A stretch of 64,000 nt of DNA from CALEMW01 sp035447065 (GTDB taxonomy: Bacteria; Krumholzibacteriota; Krumholzibacteriia; LZORAL124-64-63), in NCBI GenBank assembly GCA_035447065.1, contig DAOTGJ010000001.1, positions 62,001 through 126,000 of the forward strand. The letters run 5' to 3'. Each line of letters starts with the position of its first letter. Within the stretch, counting starts at the first letter, position 1. Below, one piece after another: positions 17,191-26,127 of the stretch. The position numbers were made by a program, and so were the translations under genes. A model generated the notes under the pieces. That model made no database searches, was not told the origin of the DNA, and worked only from the letters and a program-made list of their open reading frames with translations.

Positions 17191-17233
17191 GGACGGGGTC
17201 TTTCGGGAGAGGGCGGGTGACTGCTGAGTCTCC

Positions 17234-17242
17234 ATGATAGCA
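17234..17242 (-). promoter_or_regulatory. Extended -10 element for the amylase gene
   Basis: On the minus strand TGCTATCAT (17242-17234) is an extended -10 (TGn plus TATCAT) with no clear -35. It includes the first two bases of the upstream ATG, which argues that translation begins at 17190 instead. Confidence 0.45.
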
Positions 17243-17278
17243 CGAGGCCGCCGCCGTGCGCATCGGGCGGCGGCCTCG
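17243..17278 (-). terminator. Strong hairpin between two leftward exported-protein genes
   Basis: A perfect 13-base-pair stem (17243-17255 with 17266-17278, 10-base loop) begins about 22 bases past the stop of the propeller protein and directly precedes the amylase -10. It lacks a U-run but is well placed as a terminator. Confidence 0.65.
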
Positions 17279-17300
17279 ATATGTTCGGGAGGCGGCTCCG

Positions 17301-19499
17301 TCACTTCAGGAGCGTCATCCGCTTCAGGATCCTGGCATCGCCGCTGCGGATCATCATGAGGTAGACGCCGGATTCCGCGGGGAGGCCCGCATCGTCGCGG
17401 CCGTCCCAGCGGAGGGTGAGCCGGCCCGCGGCCGTCGGGCCGTGATGGAGGCGGCGCATCGTCCGACCCCGCAGGTCCACCACGGAGGCCGTGACCGTAC
17501 GCGGCACGGCCAGGTCCAGCGTGAAGTGGACCGTGGGGTTGAAGGGGTTCGGGGCCGGATCCGACAGATGAAGGTCCCGCAGGGGCGTGTCCTCGACGGG
17601 CTCCGGGTCTTCCAACGGCGTGGCCGTTGTGGAGCCCAGGATCGTGAGGCCGGACTCCGGGGTCCAGGCCAGGACACGACCCTCGTCGCTCGCGAGGTTC
17701 AGGCGCCAGCCGAATGGAGGCAGCTCCGCAGCGGGGGCGGGCGGGGCGGTGGCCGACAGATCGTAGACCAGGAGCCGGCCGTCGGTGGCCTGGATCCATG
17801 CCCGCCCGTCCTCCAGGGTGAAGTCGAGGGCGTCGGCGGACTCCGGGAAGACGGCGATCTGGTGGAGGTCGCCGGCGGGGGTGAACGTGAAGAGCTCGGG
17901 GATGGAATGCCGGGTGTCGCTGAGGATGTAGGGCGTCTCCAGCGCTACGTGGACATGATAAACGTAGTGGAACCTCTCGTGCAGGATCCGCTCGGGCGCG
18001 GTCGGATCCTGGAGATTGTAGACGGTTGCGAAGTTCTGCGTCCAGACGATGAGGTTCTGGTCGTCGCCACGGAGGAAGCGGATGGAGAGGGATTCCTCCA
18101 GGGGGACGGAGGCGTGCTGCACGGGATGCGCCGGGTCGGCGATGTCGAAGACGCGGAGCTCGTCGCCCGCCAGGAAGTAGAGCATGGAGCCCGCCAGGTG
18201 GGGTTTGGATTGCGGTGCGCGCGGGTCGTAGGCCGCGAGCAGCGTCCTCGGGCCGAAGCGGCCGGCGGGCCCGATCCCGATGCAGACGGCGCCGAACCGC
18301 GAACGGGTGACCACCAGGGCGTCGTCCGTGAGGGCGAGGCCGCCCACATCGTCCCAGGAGCACAACGTGTCCAACAGTACGGGCTCGGGCGAGGCGGCCT
18401 GGTCGTAGAGCGAGATCACGCCGTTCCAGAGGGCGGACGCGAGCCGGTCGCCGCGGAGAGCCACCACGTCGTGGCGGGCGGGAAAGGGCAGGAACGTCGA
18501 GAACTGGGGCGTGGCGTCTCCGTCGAGGGCGGCGCGGCGGTATCGCGGACTCTCGTTCGAGGCGTTGTCGATGATGTGGAGCATCCCGTCGCCGGCCGCC
18601 ACCTGCCAGAGCCCACGGGAGAAGTCGCCGGCGATGATCTCGCGGACCGCGACATGGCTGGGGTCCGTCACATCGTAGAGCAGGACGCGCCGGTTCTGGG
18701 CGACCGCGATGGTGTCGCCGCTCCGTTCGGCGTCGACGGAGTTGAAGGAGCTTTCCAGGTGCGCACTGTGCCGGAGGAGCCCGTCCTTCCGCACCTTGTA
18801 GAGGTCGACGGCATCGGAGCTCACCGCCAGGAGGCTGCCGTCCAGATGGAACAGGTCGCGCGGCGTGTCGTCGACCCAGGGATCGTGCGGTACGCAGACC
18901 GGATGCAGGGGATCCGCGAGGTCGCAGACCGCGCCAAGGGTCCAGAGGCGGCGACCGTCGAAGGCGCCGGCTCGGCGCACGCTCCCGGGCGGCAGGAAAT
19001 TCGTCGCGTATTCCAGTTCCGTCAGGCTGCGGTGGCGGTACACGCGGACGGTACGGTCGCCGAGGATCAGCACCAGGCCGCCGCGTGCCAGGACCCTGCA
19101 CGGCTCATCGTCGGGAAAGCGGCGGGGCGTGGACGCGAGGACCCGCGGGAGCCGGCCCGGAACGTTCGCCACGATGTGGAGGGCGTCATAGGTGAGCACG
19201 TACCCGATCCGCTCCTGATCGAACTCCAGGTCGAGGATGGGCGAAGCGAAAGCGGTCTCGTCCAGGATCGTCGGCTCGGCGCCGCCGTCGTGACGGAACG
19301 TGCGCAGGGTCGGCCCCAGGGCCACGAAGACCGTGTCGTTGCGGCTGGCCATGTCCGCGGGGGAGGAGTAGGGAGAGCGGTGGAGGATCTCGATGCCATC
19401 GTCCAGGGCCTGGCTGCCGGCCGCTGAGGCCAGCGCCGCGAGTCCCAGACAGATCATCACAAAGCCCCGTGCCGTACGTGCGTGCCGGTTCCTCATCAT
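17301..19499 (-). CDS. Exported beta-propeller-like protein with sorting domain
   Basis: The 732-residue product has a signal peptide ending near residue 32. A long array of beta-propeller-like repeats follows, each describing a value in a VYDL/LYDVTDPSHVAVREI style similar to LVIVD repeats (also VFDIADPAHPVQHAS and VYNLQDPTAPERILHE). It ends with the FlgD-like sorting domain (APNPFNPTVHFTLDL ... LKRMTLLK). No catalytic motif is seen; LVIVD-type propellers are thought to mediate binding at the cell surface. Two adjacent ATGs (19499, 19496) follow a G-rich stretch with CAGGA. Codon use is less biased than in neighbours. Transcribed toward the amylase gene, separated by a hairpin. Confidence 0.8.
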   Translation of the reverse strand: MMRNRHARTARGFVMICLGLAALASAAGSQALDDGIEILHRSPYSSPADMASRNDTVFVALGPTLRTFRHDGGAEPTILDETAFASPILDLEFDQERIGYVLTYDALHIVANVPGRLPRVLASTPRRFPDDEPCRVLARGGLVLILGDRTVRVYRHRSLTELEYATNFLPPGSVRRAGAFDGRRLWTLGAVCDLADPLHPVCVPHDPWVDDTPRDLFHLDGSLLAVSSDAVDLYKVRKDGLLRHSAHLESSFNSVDAERSGDTIAVAQNRRVLLYDVTDPSHVAVREIIAGDFSRGLWQVAAGDGMLHIIDNASNESPRYRRAALDGDATPQFSTFLPFPARHDVVALRGDRLASALWNGVISLYDQAASPEPVLLDTLCSWDDVGGLALTDDALVVTRSRFGAVCIGIGPAGRFGPRTLLAAYDPRAPQSKPHLAGSMLYFLAGDELRVFDIADPAHPVQHASVPLEESLSIRFLRGDDQNLIVWTQNFATVYNLQDPTAPERILHERFHYVYHVHVALETPYILSDTRHSIPELFTFTPAGDLHQIAVFPESADALDFTLEDGRAWIQATDGRLLVYDLSATAPPAPAAELPPFGWRLNLASDEGRVLAWTPESGLTILGSTTATPLEDPEPVEDTPLRDLHLSDPAPNPFNPTVHFTLDLAVPRTVTASVVDLRGRTMRRLHHGPTAAGRLTLRWDGRDDAGLPAESGVYLMMIRSGDARILKRMTLLK

Positions 19500-19545
19500 C
19501 CTGCCCCCCGGGATCTTGTTCGGAATTCACGTTCGAGATGGGATG

Positions 19546-19554
19546 ATGATAGCA
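19546..19554 (-). promoter_or_regulatory. Extended -10 element for the propeller gene
   Basis: TGCTATCAT on the minus strand (19554-19546), about 50 bases before the start at 19499. It is the same nonamer as upstream of the amylase gene; no convincing -35 is seen. Confidence 0.45.
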
Positions 19555-19599
19555 TGGATTCAGGATTTGCGGCCCTTGCGGATCCAGGATGTCCCGTTC

Positions 19600-19628
19600 T
19601 TGTCCGTGAGCTCATCGCGGGATATCCT
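19600..19628 (+). promoter_or_regulatory. Sigma-70 promoter of the class V aminotransferase
   Basis: TTGTCC (19600-19605), 17 bases, TATCCT (19623-19628), followed by AGGAGG and the ATG at 19655. Confidence 0.6.
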
Positions 19629-19654
19629 TGAGGTTCCCCCACCCAGGAGGCCCC

Positions 19655-21343
19655 ATGGACGCCGCCGACCGCCTGCTCGAAACCATCCGCACCGGCGTCA
19701 TCGGCCGCGACCGCGCCGTGGACGGCCCCTTCGGCCCCCGCCGCCTGATCTACGCGGACTACACCGCCTCGGGCCGCTCCCTGGACTTCATCGAACGCTT
19801 CCTGGCCGACGAGGTCCTGCCCCTCTACGCCAACACCCACACCGAGAGCAGCACCACCGGCCTGCAGACCACGCGCTTCCGCGAGGACGCGCGCCGCATC
19901 ATCGGCGAGGCGTGCGGCGCCGGCGAGGACGACGTGGTCATCTTCTGCGGCTCGGGCGCCACCGGGGCCATCAACAAGATGGTGGACGTGCTGAACATGC
20001 GCGTGCCGGCGGACCTGGACGCGCGCTACCGCCTGAGCGACGCCATCCCGGCCCACGAGCGGCCCGTGGTCTTCATCGGGCCGTACGAGCACCACTCCAA
20101 CGAGCTGCCCTGGCGCGAGTCGCTGGCCGACGTGGTGACCATCGAGGAGGACGCCAACGGGCGCGTGGACCAGGCGGCGCTGAAGGCGGCGCTGGAGAAG
20201 TACGCCGCGCGGCCGCTGAAGATCGGCAGCTTCTCGGCGGCCAGCAACGTGACGGGCATCGTGTCGGACACGTGGGGGATCTCGCGGCTGCTGCACGAGC
20301 ACGGGGCGCTGGCGTTCTGGGACTTCGCCGCGGCGGCGCCGTACGTGCGCATCGAGATGAACCCGCGGCCCGATGGGCACCCTCTGGAGGCCAAGGACGC
20401 CGTGTTCATCTCGCCGCACAAGTTCATCGGCGGGCCGGGCACGCCGGGCGTGCTGGTGGTGAAGAAGCGGCTGCTGACCAACCGCGTGCCCACCGTCCCG
20501 GGCGGCGGCACGGTGAGCTACGTGAACGAGTCGGATCACGACTACCTGACGGATCCCGCCCACCGCGAGGAGGGCGGCACGCCGGCCATCGTGGAGGCCA
20601 TCCGCGCGGGGCTGGTGTTCGGGCTGAAGCGCGCGGTGGGGGAGGACGTGATCGAGGCGCGGGAGCGGAGCTTCGTGGACCGCGCCATCGCCTCGTGGTC
20701 GGGGCACCCCAACATCGACGTGCTGGGGAACCTGAAGAGCAAGCGGCTGTCCATCGTCTCGTTCGTGATCCGGCACGGGGAGCGGCTGCTGCACCACAAC
20801 TTCGTGGTGGCGCTGCTCAACGACCTCTTCGGCATCCAGGCGCGCGGCGGCTGCTCCTGCGCGGGGCCGTACGGGCACCGGTTGCTGGGCATCGACCTGG
20901 CGCGCAGCCTGCGCTTCCACGACGCCATCGCCCACGGCCACGAGGGCATCAAGCCCGGCTGGGTGCGCATGAACTTCAACTACTTCATCAGCGAGCGCGC
21001 CTTCGACTTCCTGCTGCGCGCGGTGGAGATCATCGCGGAGGACGGCTGGCGCCTGCTGCCCCAGTACCGCTTCCAGCCCGAGACCGGCCTCTGGCGCCAC
21101 CGCGACCACCGGCCCGACGCCTCGCTCAGCCTCCACGACGTGACCTACGCCGACGGCCACCTCTCCTACCGCTCCCGCCACTGCTGCGAGCCCGAGAGCG
21201 CGCACGGCTCCTACCTGGAGGAGGCGCGGCGCATCCTGGCCGCGGCGGCGAGCGATCCCGTGCCGTGTCCGGCCACCGTGCTGCCGCCGGACGCGGAGGC
21301 GTTGCGGTGGTTTCCGCTGCCGGGGGAGACCGCTTCCGCCTGA
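19655..21343 (+). CDS. Class V aminotransferase-fold PLP enzyme (cysteine-desulfurase-like)
   Basis: The 562-residue enzyme has the fold-type I, class V pattern: IYADYTASGRSLDFIE near the N-terminus (substrate loop), FCGSGATGAINKM for cofactor phosphate, an Asp-bearing strand (ALAFWDFAAAAPYVRI) and the Schiff-base Lys in SPHKFIGGPGTPGVLVVKK at about residue 260. A CSCAGPYGHRLLGI segment lies in the C-terminal domain. It resembles large SufS-like proteins of unproven substrate rather than housekeeping IscS/SufS, which are about 150 residues shorter. AGGAGG lies 5 bases before ATG 19655. It is monocistronic, followed by a hairpin. Desulfurase activity is possible but not shown. Confidence 0.82.
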   Translation: MDAADRLLETIRTGVIGRDRAVDGPFGPRRLIYADYTASGRSLDFIERFLADEVLPLYANTHTESSTTGLQTTRFREDARRIIGEACGAGEDDVVIFCGSGATGAINKMVDVLNMRVPADLDARYRLSDAIPAHERPVVFIGPYEHHSNELPWRESLADVVTIEEDANGRVDQAALKAALEKYAARPLKIGSFSAASNVTGIVSDTWGISRLLHEHGALAFWDFAAAAPYVRIEMNPRPDGHPLEAKDAVFISPHKFIGGPGTPGVLVVKKRLLTNRVPTVPGGGTVSYVNESDHDYLTDPAHREEGGTPAIVEAIRAGLVFGLKRAVGEDVIEARERSFVDRAIASWSGHPNIDVLGNLKSKRLSIVSFVIRHGERLLHHNFVVALLNDLFGIQARGGCSCAGPYGHRLLGIDLARSLRFHDAIAHGHEGIKPGWVRMNFNYFISERAFDFLLRAVEIIAEDGWRLLPQYRFQPETGLWRHRDHRPDASLSLHDVTYADGHLSYRSRHCCEPESAHGSYLEEARRILAAAASDPVPCPATVLPPDAEALRWFPLPGETASA

Positions 21344-21360
21344 TCCGGCCGACGCGAAAA

Positions 21361-21390
21361 CCGGCCCCCTCCCGCTGGGGAAGGGGCCGG
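21361..21390. terminator. Hairpin between convergent genes
   Basis: CCGGCCCC (21361-21368) pairs with GGGGCCGG (21383-21390), with three further G-C pairs above a small internal bulge. It lies between the aminotransferase stop (21343) and the convergent lipoprotein stop (21419). Confidence 0.65.
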
Positions 21391-21418
21391 CGCGCGGCGT
21401 CGCCGTGGTGTGCTGGGG

Positions 21419-23188
21419 TCACGGTTCGCGCGCGATGCCGTCCTCCAGGTGCAGCGTCCCGTGATCCGATGCGAGCTCGATCGTGTACACCCGGTTCGCC
21501 ACGTCGGAGGCCACGTACACCGTGTGCGCGTCCGGCGCGTAGGTCAGGCCGTTGAACTGCCAGCTCGCCGGCTGCCCCGGCGGGCCTTCCAGCCCCAGCG
21601 CCAGCCCCTCGGCCAGCACGGACACGTCGCCGTTCATCAGGTCGATGCGCGACACGCGGCCCGCGCCCGTCTCCACCACCAGCAGCGCGGCGTCGTGGAG
21701 CACGGCCAGGCCCTCGGGCGCGTCCAGGCCCGCGGCCACCAGCCGCGGCTCCGGCAGCGCCACGCCGTCGCGGGCCACGCAGTGCACGGTGCCCTTGGCG
21801 CGGTCGGCCACCCAGAGGTCGCCGTCGTTGGCGGCCAGCCCGCTGGGGTAGACCAGGCCGTGGGCCAGCACCTCGCGGTCCGAGGCGCGGAACACGGTGC
21901 CGCTGCGCAGGCCCGCCACCACCACGTCGCCGTGGTAGCGGATGGCGTTGACCGGCACGTCGTCCACGGGCAGGAAGCGGTAGTCCTCGGTGATGGCGCA
22001 GGTCAGCGGATCCACCACCTGCACGCGGCCCAGCCACGACGACACCACCAGCCGCTCCCCGTCCATGGCCACGGTCATGGGCGCGGTCAGGCCGTCGGGC
22101 GAGAGGTCGCAGCGGTGCACGGCGCAGCACTCGCCGGTGTCGCGGCGGAAGGCGCGCAGGGTCCAGGCATCGGCCACCCAGAGGGGCTCGTCCTGCTTGG
22201 CGCCGTTGGGGCAGAGGGTGAGGCCGCCCGGCAGGATCAGGCCCGGCGCGCGGATCACGCGGCGGGCGCCGTAGCTGTACAGCTTGATGACCGACCCGTC
22301 CTGGCTGTTGCCCACGTACACGTGGCCGCGCGGATCGGGCGCCACGCTGCTCAGCCCCGGCTCGAAGACCCCCAGCCGATGGCGCGTGGGCAGGGCCTTG
22401 GCGGCGTCCAGCTCCGTGTCGTGGACGGCGGCGCCGGGGATGGCCAGGCGCCACAGCTCGCCGGTGCCGGCGTCGGTCAGCAGCAGACGGCCGTCGGGCT
22501 CGAAGGCGATGCCCGCCGGATTGGTGAACCCGTCGGTCACGCGCTGGAACGTGGCCGGGTCGTCCTGCAGCCGCACGCGGAAGAGCTCGCCCGTATGCCA
22601 GCTCGTGGCGTAGAGCCGGCCGCAGGGATCGAAGGCCAGGCCGCCGGGCGTGAACGGCAGCGCCACCTCGCGCCGCACGGGCGCCAGGTCGGGCTCGAAC
22701 ACGCACAGGCCCTCGCCCAGCACGCGCCGGGCCACGGCCACGCGGCCGTCGCGGTCCACGGCCAGCGGGCCGGCGCCCACGCCCACGTCCACGCCGGTGC
22801 AGCAGCCGTCGGCGGTGCGGCGCTGGAGGCGGCCGGTCCAGAAGTTGGTCCAATAGAGGGCGCCGTCGGGGCCGTAGGCCAGATCGCCGGGGCCCTCCAC
22901 GCCCTTGTCCGGACCGAGACGCGTCAGCAGGGTGCCGTCATGCACGTCGATCTCGTCGATCTGGCGGCCGAAGAGGCTGCCCACGGTCAGCACGTCGCGG
23001 TCCTTCATGGCCAGGCCGTTGGCGCCGTGGAGTTCGCCGGCCTGGATGTCGCCGGCGGCGGTGAGGGACAGGGTCGTGACCTGGGCGGTCGTGACGGGAG
23101 GGGCGGGGGGAGCCGAGGGGTCGTGCTGGCAGGCGGGCGCGAGCGTCAGCAGAGCCAGCGCGAGCGCCAGGGTGGCGGTGCGTCGCAT
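21419..23188 (-). CDS. NHL/SMP-30-like beta-propeller lipoprotein
   Basis: The 589-residue product has a lipoprotein signal with Cys20 (LTLAPAC). The mature protein is built of NHL/SMP-30-type propeller blades: GPGDLAYGPDGALYWTNF, PGGLAFDPCGRLYATSWH, PAGIAFEPDGRLLLTDAG, PEGLAVLHDAALLVVETG and others. Two CC pairs (GCCTGV, ECCAVH) may form disulfides. Such propellers bind or hydrolyse small molecules or simply bind partners; no lactonase metal site can be assigned with confidence. ATG 23188 has AGGAGGT upstream; larger readings upstream lack a signal. It has no sorting domain, unlike its neighbours. Confidence 0.8.
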   Translation of the reverse strand: MRRTATLALALALLTLAPACQHDPSAPPAPPVTTAQVTTLSLTAAGDIQAGELHGANGLAMKDRDVLTVGSLFGRQIDEIDVHDGTLLTRLGPDKGVEGPGDLAYGPDGALYWTNFWTGRLQRRTADGCCTGVDVGVGAGPLAVDRDGRVAVARRVLGEGLCVFEPDLAPVRREVALPFTPGGLAFDPCGRLYATSWHTGELFRVRLQDDPATFQRVTDGFTNPAGIAFEPDGRLLLTDAGTGELWRLAIPGAAVHDTELDAAKALPTRHRLGVFEPGLSSVAPDPRGHVYVGNSQDGSVIKLYSYGARRVIRAPGLILPGGLTLCPNGAKQDEPLWVADAWTLRAFRRDTGECCAVHRCDLSPDGLTAPMTVAMDGERLVVSSWLGRVQVVDPLTCAITEDYRFLPVDDVPVNAIRYHGDVVVAGLRSGTVFRASDREVLAHGLVYPSGLAANDGDLWVADRAKGTVHCVARDGVALPEPRLVAAGLDAPEGLAVLHDAALLVVETGAGRVSRIDLMNGDVSVLAEGLALGLEGPPGQPASWQFNGLTYAPDAHTVYVASDVANRVYTIELASDHGTLHLEDGIAREP

Positions 23189-23471
23189 GTCCGATACCTC
23201 CTGCGGGCGGTGGTGGGGATGCGGCCGGCCGAGACGGCGGGGCGCGCGACGGCGCGGGGAGCGGAACGATGGCGGCGCATGGAGCGGGGTCCTCTCGTCG
23301 TCGGGTCCTGGGGCGAGGCGTGGTGCCCGGTCGGGAACGGCGTGCCGAAGGGTCGCGGTGCGGCGGCGACGGTGGGGTGGACGGCGGAGCGTCCGGCACG
23401 GCGTGCATGGTAGCACGGAGGGGCATGAGGAATCGTCGCAACGGCGGGGTTTGATCCCAGGAAAACGCGAC
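23189..23471. other. Long intergenic stretch upstream of the propeller lipoprotein
   Basis: About 330 bases separate this gene from the cytochrome gene to its right. I see no coding frame with a ribosome site. The only regulatory hint is the extended -10 TGCTACCAT on the minus strand at about 23412-23404, giving a leader of over 200 bases. Confidence 0.4.
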
Positions 23472-23496
23472 GGCCCGGCTCGCCATGAGCCGGGCC
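23472..23496 (-). terminator. Terminator-like hairpin after the cytochrome gene
   Basis: GGCCCGGCT (23472-23480) pairs with AGCCGGGCC (23488-23496), 27 bases beyond the cytochrome stop; reading leftward it is followed by GTCGCGTTTTCC, a weak T-run. Confidence 0.65.
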
Positions 23497-23522
23497 GCCG
23501 CACGCAACCTGCGTCGCTCGTT

Positions 23523-24986
23523 CTACTTCACCACCTGCATCTTCCCGGTCACCGGCACACCCCCGTCGTCCCAGCGCAGGAAGTAGGTACCGGCGCCCAC
23601 GGCGCGGCCGTCCGCGGTGCGGCCGTCCCAGGCCAGCTCCACGCGGCCGTCGGCGCCGCCCGTGGAGCGCAGCATGCGCACGGTGCGGCCGCGGGCGTCG
23701 AACACCAGCAGCTTGCCCGGCACGGCGGGCCGCGCGGCGCCGCGCACGGTCACGCCGGACCCCGCGCCCACGGGGCTGGGGAACACGGTCAGGCCGCTCA
23801 CGCCGTCGGGCGTGAAGTTCACGGACGACGGCGCGTCCATGCCGTGCGGTCCCGGCCCGGCGGGGATCACGCCGTGGCACACGGTGCAGTCGCTCAGCGC
23901 GCCGGCGTGGCCCTGCAGCTCGGTGGCCAGCACGTTGTCGTTGGCCTCGCGGCTGGGCCAGATCGCATGGGGCGACCCGTGGCAGGCGATGCACGCCACG
24001 CCGCCGTGGCCGGTGCTGTTGCGGTAGAGCTGTCCCACGGGCTCGCCGTACTGGGCGGTGTGGCAGTCGCGGCAGGCCGGCTCGTCCACCCAGGGCACGC
24101 GCCCCTGATGCTCGATGGACCCCGCCACCTGCCCCAGGTCGCCGTGGCAGTCCTGGCAGATCATGCCGTAGTCCGTGGCCATGGTGCCGCGCAGGCAGTT
24201 GGCCTGGGGACCGGGATGGCACATCTGGCAGCCGGCCAGGCCGGGCCGCGTCTCGTCCAGGAACTGGTGCTGGTCGTGGATGCGGAACGAGAAGTAGCCG
24301 GCCTCGCCGATTCCCGGCGTCCCCAGCGCCGGACTCGCGTGGCAGGAGGCGCAGAGGATGGGCGTGTTGTTCGGGTTGAAGCCGCCCTCGTCCTCATGCT
24401 GGTTGAGGATGGCCTGCTCGCTGGAGTGGCAGCCCGAGGTCACGCAGTTCACCTCGGTGCTGGTGGGGATCACCGGCCGGCTCGCCGCCAGCTGCACCTG
24501 CGACGCGTCCCAGGCGATGACCTCCGCGAGCTGGTACGGATTCTCCACCGTGGGCGTGGCGTCGGGGAACGGGGTGATGGGGATGCCCTCGGCGCGCCAG
24601 CGTCCGTTCTCGAACGTGAACTCGCCGGTGAGGCCCAGGCCGGTCAGCCCCACGTCCGGCGGCAGGTCCACGCCGAAGAGGGCCTGGTCCCAGTCCCAGA
24701 AATCGGTCTTCCCCACGGAGTAGGTGTTGCCGGGAACGGAGTAGGTGAGCGTCACGCCCGACTCCAGCAGCACGGGCAGGTGCGTGGCGTCGCCGCGCTG
24801 CACCACCTGGGCCTCCAGCGTGTTGAAGGGCGGCAGGATGGACAGGGTGGCGTGGTCGCGGTTCATGCAGTGCATGCCCAGATCGTTCCACACCAGCACC
24901 ACGTGATCGTCCAGGGGGGCGGACTGCACGACGGCCGGGGAGACGCAGAGGGCGAGGATCAGGACGACGAGGACCATTCGGGACAT
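23523..24986 (-). CDS. Exported multihaem cytochrome c with C-terminal sorting domain
   Basis: The 487-residue product starts at ATG 24986 (AGGAGGT 8 bases upstream) with a signal peptide. Six CxxCH haem motifs are present (CASCH, CQMCH, CQDCH, CRDCH, CIACH, CTVCH) plus one CX4CH motif (CVTSGCH), so up to seven haems. An N-terminal beta-rich domain of about 200 residues (VLVWNDLGMHCMNRDH) precedes them. The last 85 residues resemble the sorting domain of nearby proteins (LLVFDARGRTVRML ... GKMQVVK), with FPSPV in place of PNPFNP. Likely a periplasmic or surface electron carrier. An upstream ATG at 25046 overlaps the promoter -10 and is rejected. Confidence 0.9.
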   Translation of the reverse strand: MSRMVLVVLILALCVSPAVVQSAPLDDHVVLVWNDLGMHCMNRDHATLSILPPFNTLEAQVVQRGDATHLPVLLESGVTLTYSVPGNTYSVGKTDFWDWDQALFGVDLPPDVGLTGLGLTGEFTFENGRWRAEGIPITPFPDATPTVENPYQLAEVIAWDASQVQLAASRPVIPTSTEVNCVTSGCHSSEQAILNQHEDEGGFNPNNTPILCASCHASPALGTPGIGEAGYFSFRIHDQHQFLDETRPGLAGCQMCHPGPQANCLRGTMATDYGMICQDCHGDLGQVAGSIEHQGRVPWVDEPACRDCHTAQYGEPVGQLYRNSTGHGGVACIACHGSPHAIWPSREANDNVLATELQGHAGALSDCTVCHGVIPAGPGPHGMDAPSSVNFTPDGVSGLTVFPSPVGAGSGVTVRGAARPAVPGKLLVFDARGRTVRMLRSTGGADGRVELAWDGRTADGRAVGAGTYFLRWDDGGVPVTGKMQVVK

Positions 24987-25041
24987 CACGAGAACCTCCT
25001 GGACGATGGGCGGACCATGGGGCTCGTGGCGGGGAGCAGAA

Positions 25042-25071
25042 TTCATACCATTGGGGTGTGTTATCAGTCAA
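25042..25071 (-). promoter_or_regulatory. Sigma-70 promoter of the multihaem cytochrome
   Basis: On the minus strand TTGACT (25071-25066), 18 bases, then TATGAA (25047-25042) preceded by TGG as an extended -10. The surrounding divergent region 24987-25173 is notably A/T-rich. Confidence 0.6.
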
Positions 25072-25138
25072 AGAAATTCTTGATTCATTGATCCAGCGCG
25101 GCCCGACAACCCGATCTGGCCAGTCCGGGGCAGGCCTG

Positions 25139-25144
25139 TATAAT
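25139..25144 (+). promoter_or_regulatory. Consensus -10 (TATAAT) of the flavoprotein-queG-amrS operon
   Basis: TATAAT, directly preceded by TG, lies 30 bases before ATG 25174; the -35 region (TGGCCA about 16 bases upstream) is weak. Confidence 0.55.
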
Positions 25145-25173
25145 CGCGCAAGGACCCACTCAAGGAGATCCCC

Positions 25174-26127
25174 ATGTCCCGTTCCTGGCCCGATTCCCGC
25201 CTGCAGGAGCTCTTCGGCTGTGCGCACCCCATCCTCCAGGCCGGCATGGTCCACAACAGCGGCGCGGATCTGGCCGCCGCCGCGGCCGAGGCCGGCTGCC
25301 TGGGTCTCATCGCCGCCGGCAGCTACCGGCCCGACGAGTTCCGCGCCCAGGTGCGGCGCGCCCGCGAGCTCACCGCCAAGCCGGTAGGCGTGAACATCCC
25401 CCTCTTCTTCAAGTATGCGCGCGAGAGCCTGGAGACCGCCCTGGCCGAGGACGTGCCCGTGATCGTGACCTCGGCCGGTTCGCCCAGGCGCGCGGCCGGC
25501 CCCATCCTGGACGCTGGCCGGGCGTGGGTGCACGTGGCGGCCTCGCCGGCCCTGGCGGTCAAGTGCCAGGAAGCCGGATGCCACGCCGTGGTGGTGGAGG
25601 GGTTCGAGGCGGGCGGCCACAACGGGCGCGAGGAGCTGACCACCATGGTGCTCACGCCGGCGGCCGTGGCGGCCGTGGACATCCCGGTGATCGCGGCGGG
25701 CGGCATCGCCACCGGGGCGCAGATGGCGGCGGCCCTGGCGCTGGGCGCGGCGGGCGTGCAGATCGGCTCGCGCTTCGCGGTCACGCGCGAGTCGGCCGGG
25801 CACCAGGCCTTCAAGCAGGCCGTGGTGGACGGCGACGACACGCTGCTGGTCCTCAAGCAGCTCATGCCCGTGCGCCTTCTGGACAACGCGTTCCGCCGTC
25901 GCGTTCTGGAGGCGGAAGCATCCGGCGCCGCCAAGGAGGAGCTGGCCGCCCTGCTGGGCGAGGGCCGCGCGCGGCTGGGCATGGCCCAGGGCGACGTGGA
26001 CGAGGGCGAGCTGGAGATCGGCCAGGTGGCCGCGCTGATCCACGACATCCCTTCCGCGGCGGAGGTGGTGGCCGCCCTCCTGCGGGATTACGACGCGGCC
26101 GTGGCCCGTCTGCGGGGCGGGCCGTGA
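25174..26127 (+). CDS. Nitronate monooxygenase / FabK-type flavoprotein
   Basis: A 317-residue FMN-dependent TIM barrel. Family features are the N-terminal HPILQAGM, the GVNIPLFF strand, the VVVEGFEAGGHNGREELTT loop at about residues 145-163 and the FMN-phosphate motif VIAAGGIATGAQMAAALALGAAGVQIGSRF. Members either oxidise alkyl nitronates or act as enoyl-ACP reductase II (FabK); sequence alone does not separate them here, and no fatty-acid genes are nearby. AAGGAG precedes the ATG. It opens a tight operon with queG and the AmrS-like gene (overlaps at 26124 and 27302). Confidence 0.85.
   Translation: MSRSWPDSRLQELFGCAHPILQAGMVHNSGADLAAAAAEAGCLGLIAAGSYRPDEFRAQVRRARELTAKPVGVNIPLFFKYARESLETALAEDVPVIVTSAGSPRRAAGPILDAGRAWVHVAASPALAVKCQEAGCHAVVVEGFEAGGHNGREELTTMVLTPAAVAAVDIPVIAAGGIATGAQMAAALALGAAGVQIGSRFAVTRESAGHQAFKQAVVDGDDTLLVLKQLMPVRLLDNAFRRRVLEAEASGAAKEELAALLGEGRARLGMAQGDVDEGELEIGQVAALIHDIPSAAEVVAALLRDYDAAVARLRGGP

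Noticed and set aside
12361..17220. A 1619-codon rightward open frame
   Set aside because: It runs antisense through the beta-helix and amylase genes and is an artefact of very high GC, which removes stop codons. The opposite strand has signal peptides, catalytic motifs and ribosome sites.
25174..26127. Calling the flavoprotein FabK outright
   Set aside because: The FMN motifs are shared by FabK and nitronate monooxygenases, and no fatty-acid genes are near to decide.
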